Source of the DNA: Burkholderia sp. 9120
Lineage (GTDB): Bacteria; Pseudomonadota; Gammaproteobacteria; Burkholderiales; Burkholderiaceae
Assembly (NCBI RefSeq): GCF_000745015.1
Contig: NZ_JQNA01000002.1
Coordinates: 3,534,001 to 3,598,000, forward strand
DNA: 64,000 nt
Direction: 5' to 3'
In this document: positions 60,411 through 64,000 of the stretch, piece by piece
How the letters are laid out: every line of letters begins with the position of its first letter
How positions within the stretch are numbered: the stretch's first letter is position 1
The notes under the pieces: model-generated
What the model saw: the letters and a program-made list of their open reading frames with translations, nothing else
What the model was told of the DNA's origin: nothing
Databases searched by the model: none
Translations under genes and position numbers: made by a program

Positions 60411-61319
60411 TCACGACCATTCACTCCCGTGACCCGCCTTCACAAAATCGACGAACACGCGTAGCGGCGCGGGCACATGCCGGTGCCCCGGATAGTAGAG
60501 AAACGGCCCCGAAAAGCTCGGCCACCACGACTCCAGAATCGGCTCCAACGCACCGCTGTCAAGCTGCGGACGCAGCCAGTCTTCGAACAGATGGATCACG
60601 CCCACGCCGGCGACCGCTGCGCTGATCGCCAGATCGAGCGCCGCGCCCGGACGCACGAGCAGCGGCCCAGTCGGATTCAACTGAAGCGCTTCGCCGTCGC
60701 GCTCGAAATGCCACATCGGAATCGCGCCGCCGGCGAATTGGCCGCGCAGGCACGCATGCGCGAGCAACTCGCGCGGGTGCTCGGGGCGGCCGTGCTCGTC
60801 GAGATAAGCGGGCGCCGCGGCGGTCGCGAAGCGCTGCACGCGCGGCCCGATCGGCACGGCGATCATGTCCTGTTCGAGCCGCTCGTCGTAACGAATGCCC
60901 GCGTCGCAACCAATCGACAGCAGGTCGACGAACCCGTCCTCCACCACGACCTCGACGCGAATGTCGGGATACGCCTTGAGGAAGGGCACGATCACCGTGG
61001 GCAGCGTAATGCGCGCGGCGCTGGACGGCACGTTCAGCTTGAGCGTGCCGGTCGGCTTGTCGCGAAAGCCGTTCAGCACGTCGAGCGCGGCTTCCATTTC
61101 GGTGAACAGCGGCGTCAGCTTTTCGATCAGGCGCAGACCGGCTTCGGTCGGCGCCACGCTGCGCGTGGTGCGGTTGAGCAGGCGCAAGCCGAGTTTCGCT
61201 TCGAGACGCCGCACGGCAATGCTGAGACTCGACGCGGACACGCCGCCGATGCGCGCCGCGTCGCGAAAGCCGCCGGCCCGCGCGACGGAAACGAAAGCGG
61301 AAAGATCATTTAATTCCAT
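60411..61319 (-). CDS. LysR-family transcriptional regulator (CrgA-like)
   Basis: The 302-residue protein starts MELNDLSAFVSVARAGGFRDAARIGGVSASSLSIAVRRLEAKLG, a normal LysR helix-turn-helix, and continues with TLKLNVPSSAARI and a substrate domain containing GCDAGIRYDERL. It is divergent from the aldo/keto reductase across 106 bases and probably regulates it. Confidence 0.92.
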   Translation of the reverse strand: MELNDLSAFVSVARAGGFRDAARIGGVSASSLSIAVRRLEAKLGLRLLNRTTRSVAPTEAGLRLIEKLTPLFTEMEAALDVLNGFRDKPTGTLKLNVPSSAARITLPTVIVPFLKAYPDIRVEVVVEDGFVDLLSIGCDAGIRYDERLEQDMIAVPIGPRVQRFATAAAPAYLDEHGRPEHPRELLAHACLRGQFAGGAIPMWHFERDGEALQLNPTGPLLVRPGAALDLAISAAVAGVGVIHLFEDWLRPQLDSGALEPILESWWPSFSGPFLYYPGHRHVPAPLRVFVDFVKAGHGSEWS

Positions 61320-61425
61320 GGTGGCTGTGCATATTTTTGAACAACCCGTGCACGTTATGCCTATTTATTTGACAACACAACCCGGTGATACTGCGGCTTA
61401 ACCCCACCCATTCAAGGAGCGCACC

Positions 61426-62307
61426 ATGTCCGACCTCAAGACCACCGACACTTTCCCGCTAGCCGGACGTCCCGTGCGGCGGATGGGCTACGGCGCGATG
61501 CAACTGGCCGGTCCCGGCGTATTCGGGCCGCCGAAGGATCGCGAGGCGGCCGTCGCGGTGCTGCGCGAGGCGCTGGCAGCGGGCGTCAATCACATCGATA
61601 CGAGCGATTTTTACGGGCCGCACGTCACCAACCAGATCATTCGCGAAGCGCTGCATCCTTATCCGGACGATCTGGTGATCGTCAGCAAGCTCGGCGCGGT
61701 GCGCGACGACAAGGGCGGCTGGTTGCCGGCGATGGAGCCGCAAGCGATCGAACGCGGTCTGCACGACAACCTGCGCAATCTCGGGCTCGACGCAATGGAG
61801 ATCGTCAACCTGCGCATCATGGGCAGCATTCATGCGCCCTCCGAAGGCTCGATCGAGAAAGAGGTCACGGCGCTGGCCGAACTGAAACAGCGTGGCCTGG
61901 TTCGCCATATCGGTTTGAGCAACGTGACGTCGGCGCAGATTGCCGAGGCGCAGCGCATTACGGAAGTGGTCTGCGTGCAGAACCACTACAACCTGGTGCA
62001 TCGCCACGACGACGCCCTGATCGACGAACTGGCGGCGCAGGGTATCGCGTATGTGCCGTTTTTCCCGCTGGGCGGCTTTACGCCGATTCAGTCGTCGGCG
62101 CTGTCGGACCTCGCGAGTACTTTGGGCGCGACGCCGATGCAGGTCGCGCTGGCCTGGCTGTTGCAGCGCGCGCCGAACATTCTGCTGATTCCCGGCACGT
62201 CGAGCCTTCAGCATTTGCGCGAGAACCTGCAGGCCGCGCATTTGACGCTGAGCGATGAGGTTCGCGCCGAACTCGACGCGATCGGCCGCGCGAACGGCGC
62301 AGCGTAA
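61426..62307 (+). CDS. Aldo/keto reductase
   Basis: The 293-residue NADPH-dependent TIM-barrel oxidoreductase has GYGAMQL, HIDTSDFYGPH (Asp and Tyr), VSKLG (Lys) and VQNHYNLVHR. It resembles the pyridoxal-reductase and general oxidoreductase branch. A GGAG site precedes the ATG. A LysR gene is divergent from it. Confidence 0.92.
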   Translation: MSDLKTTDTFPLAGRPVRRMGYGAMQLAGPGVFGPPKDREAAVAVLREALAAGVNHIDTSDFYGPHVTNQIIREALHPYPDDLVIVSKLGAVRDDKGGWLPAMEPQAIERGLHDNLRNLGLDAMEIVNLRIMGSIHAPSEGSIEKEVTALAELKQRGLVRHIGLSNVTSAQIAEAQRITEVVCVQNHYNLVHRHDDALIDELAAQGIAYVPFFPLGGFTPIQSSALSDLASTLGATPMQVALAWLLQRAPNILLIPGTSSLQHLRENLQAAHLTLSDEVRAELDAIGRANGAA

Positions 62308-62541
62308 GCTTAGGCATCAAGGCGCGGCGGAGAACAGCCTCCGCCACGCCTCACGTGGTTCTCACCGCACCCGCACCCACTTCGAATCGCATCGAGCTCC
62401 TGGCACACGCACCACGCCCGCTAGCCGCATCGCGCCAATCGCCCGCTCACACCCGCCATTGCGGCGGTCGACCCGACCCCATGCGCATTCCTGCGATTCT
62501 GGAATGGTAGATTGGTCCGCGCTTAATCGGGGGCAAACTCT

Positions 62542-63699
62542 ATGGCGGTGGGCTCAAACCAGTCGGGCGGTGGGTTTCCCGCGTTGACCAGTATCCGGTT
62601 CATTGCCGCTTTCGCGGTCGTCATCTCTCACTTCTCGGAACGCGACCTGCTGCCATTGCCGGCTGCGTTGTTCAATTTCATCGACGGCGGCCGCTCGGCC
62701 GTGTCGCTGTTCTTCGTGCTGTCCGGTTTCATTCTGACCTTCACGTATCGCGACAAACTGGCCCACGGCGGCGTGCGCTCGTTTTACGAGGCACGGGTCG
62801 CGCGCATTTATCCGATGATCCTGCTCGGCCTGCTGATGTGCGTGCCGGTTGTGATCTACCTCGTGCTGAATGACAATCCGCAACTCATGCTGGAGTGGTA
62901 CGCGCTGAAGGGCGCGATCTATCCGGCGCTGCTCGTCAGTCTGATCGCGCAGTTGCTGTTGCTCAACGGCTGGCTGCCGTTTTCGGCCATCAATCAGCCA
63001 TGGAACGGACCCTCGGATAGCGTCTCCTGCGAGGCGTTCTTCTATCTTCTGTTTCCGTTTCTATTGCGCCGAATGACGACGATGAGCGCCGCGCGAATCG
63101 GTTTGATCGCCGTCGCGATGTGGCTCGTGACCGGTGCGTGGATAGCGTTGTTGCAAAACTTCGTACCGCTGTCGCGCAGCGCCGCGATGATTTACGCGAT
63201 GCCGGTCACGCGGCTCGCCGAGTTCGTGATGGGTATCGCGGTGGCGATCTACTATCTGCGTCTCAGAGCGAGCGGCAGGTCGCAGCATGGTAAAGGTATC
63301 GTGCTGATCGGCGTGGCGTTGAGCGCGATCTTCATACTCAGCGTGTGGCGGCCGATCTGGCCGGCCTACTATCTGGAGTCGCCGTTTTACGCGGCGTTGA
63401 TACTGGGACTCGCGTTGCTGGAGCGACCCGTGTTGGGCCTGTTGAGCTGGCGGCCGCTGGTGCGATTGGGGGAGGCGAGTTATTCGTTGTACCTCACGCA
63501 TTTGCCGCTTGCGCTCTGGTCGGTGATGCTGGGTTTCGGGCCGTCGAACGGCTGGATCATGATTCCCGTGAGCGTGCTGATCAGTCTGCTGTGCTTCCGC
63601 TTCTATGAAGAGCCGATGCGTCGGAAGATCAAGACGCGCTTTGCCAGTCAGAAGACCGCTCGACTGCCCGCGGCGGAGTCGGGGCAGACGGCGGTTTAA
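62542..63699 (+). CDS. Membrane acyltransferase 3 family protein
   Basis: The 385-residue protein of about ten helices has TSIRFIAAFAVVISHFSE (catalytic His), SLFFVLSGFILTFTY and RVARIYP, then a C-terminal SYSLYLTHLPLALW. Unlike the one at 33301 it has no SGNH domain. It likely acylates an exported glycan or lipid. Confidence 0.9.
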   Translation: MAVGSNQSGGGFPALTSIRFIAAFAVVISHFSERDLLPLPAALFNFIDGGRSAVSLFFVLSGFILTFTYRDKLAHGGVRSFYEARVARIYPMILLGLLMCVPVVIYLVLNDNPQLMLEWYALKGAIYPALLVSLIAQLLLLNGWLPFSAINQPWNGPSDSVSCEAFFYLLFPFLLRRMTTMSAARIGLIAVAMWLVTGAWIALLQNFVPLSRSAAMIYAMPVTRLAEFVMGIAVAIYYLRLRASGRSQHGKGIVLIGVALSAIFILSVWRPIWPAYYLESPFYAALILGLALLERPVLGLLSWRPLVRLGEASYSLYLTHLPLALWSVMLGFGPSNGWIMIPVSVLISLLCFRFYEEPMRRKIKTRFASQKTARLPAAESGQTAV

Positions 63700-63731
63700 G
63701 CGCGGCGTGGTCACGTCTCACGCTAAACAGC

Positions 63732-64000
63732 CTAAGGCCGGTAGCGCAACGCGTCGATCAATACCGCGAGCGCGCGCGACGACTGCCGGCGGCTCGGGTA
63801 GTACAGGTGATAACCGGGGAACGTCGGACACCAGTCCTTCAGCACCGCTTTCAGCCGCCCCTCGGCGACATGCGGCCGCGCCAGTTCCTCGGGTACGTAC
63901 GCAAGACCGCAGCCCGTCAACGCCGCGTTGAACATCTGCTGCGTGCCGTTGCACGTCATTTGTCCTTCGACGCGCACCTTCAGTTCGTGCCCGGCCTTTT
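63732..64000 (-). CDS. LysR-family regulator, C-terminal part (runs off window)
   Basis: The frame enters at base 64000 and reads leftward as KAGHELKVRVEGQ, then CNGTQQMFNAALTGCGLAYVPEELARP, and WCPTFPGYHLYYPSRRQSSRALAVLI. This is the end of a LysR effector domain. The DNA-binding part is outside the window. Confidence 0.88.
   Translation of the reverse strand, partial: KAGHELKVRVEGQMTCNGTQQMFNAALTGCGLAYVPEELARPHVAEGRLKAVLKDWCPTFPGYHLYYPSRRQSSRALAVLIDALRYRP

Overview
The window is high-GC DNA from a beta-proteobacterium, most likely a Paraburkholderia, Caballeronia or Burkholderia. The call rests on the phosphonate (phn) gene order with a DUF1045 gene between phnF and phnN, the D-erythronate (otn/den) operon, the many LysR regulators and the base composition. 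I saw no tRNA, rRNA, transposase or CRISPR array. The species assignment is inference; no search was run.

Region by region. 0-6 kb: the start of a basic amino-acid binding protein gene, then a PotD-like periplasmic binding protein overlapping a diguanylate cyclase gene (a likely ligand-sensing pair), then a three-gene envelope set (lipoprotein, secreted proline-rich protein, lytic transglycosylase). 6-14.4 kb: a divergent carbon-phosphorus lyase locus, phnGHIJKLM on the minus strand and phnF-DUF1045-phnN on the plus strand, around a perfect 20-bp palindrome. 14.4-17.6 kb: two LysR genes and an M20 amidohydrolase.

17.6-33.2 kb is the least ordinary part. It is a co-directional run behind a divergent LysR gene: a frameshifted MFS exporter, an AfsA-like hotdog protein, two acyl carrier proteins, an SDR, an AMP-forming acyl ligase, a KAS III with an intact triad, an alpha/beta hydrolase, a YciI-like protein, an aromatic-type FAD monooxygenase, two HAD proteins, a three-component Rieske oxygenase without its reductase, a branched-chain-type binding protein followed by a decayed LivH permease, and a Tat-exported nicotinamidase-like hydrolase. 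Many of these genes overlap by 4 bp. The set looks like a small-molecule biosynthetic cluster. AfsA plus HAD phosphatase plus reductase recalls gamma-butyrolactone or furan autoinducer synthesis in actinomycetes, which would be unusual here.

33.3-39.6 kb: an acyltransferase-SGNH protein whose gene runs into an NMT1/SsuA-type ABC transporter operon ending in a nadC paralogue. 39.6-44.7 kb: an IclR regulator and a complete D-erythronate pathway (DenD, OtnI, OtnK, OtnC) leading to DHAP. 45-46.2 kb: pcaF with a recognisable promoter and operator. 46.6-64 kb: envelope and regulatory genes, namely a VirK/YbjX protein, a two-component system with a lipase-like gene between its parts, a PlpD-type (type Vd) patatin autotransporter, a repeat-rich secreted protein, an S10 carboxypeptidase lipoprotein, a histidine kinase divergent from a lone receiver protein, LysR genes, an aldo/keto reductase and a second acyltransferase.
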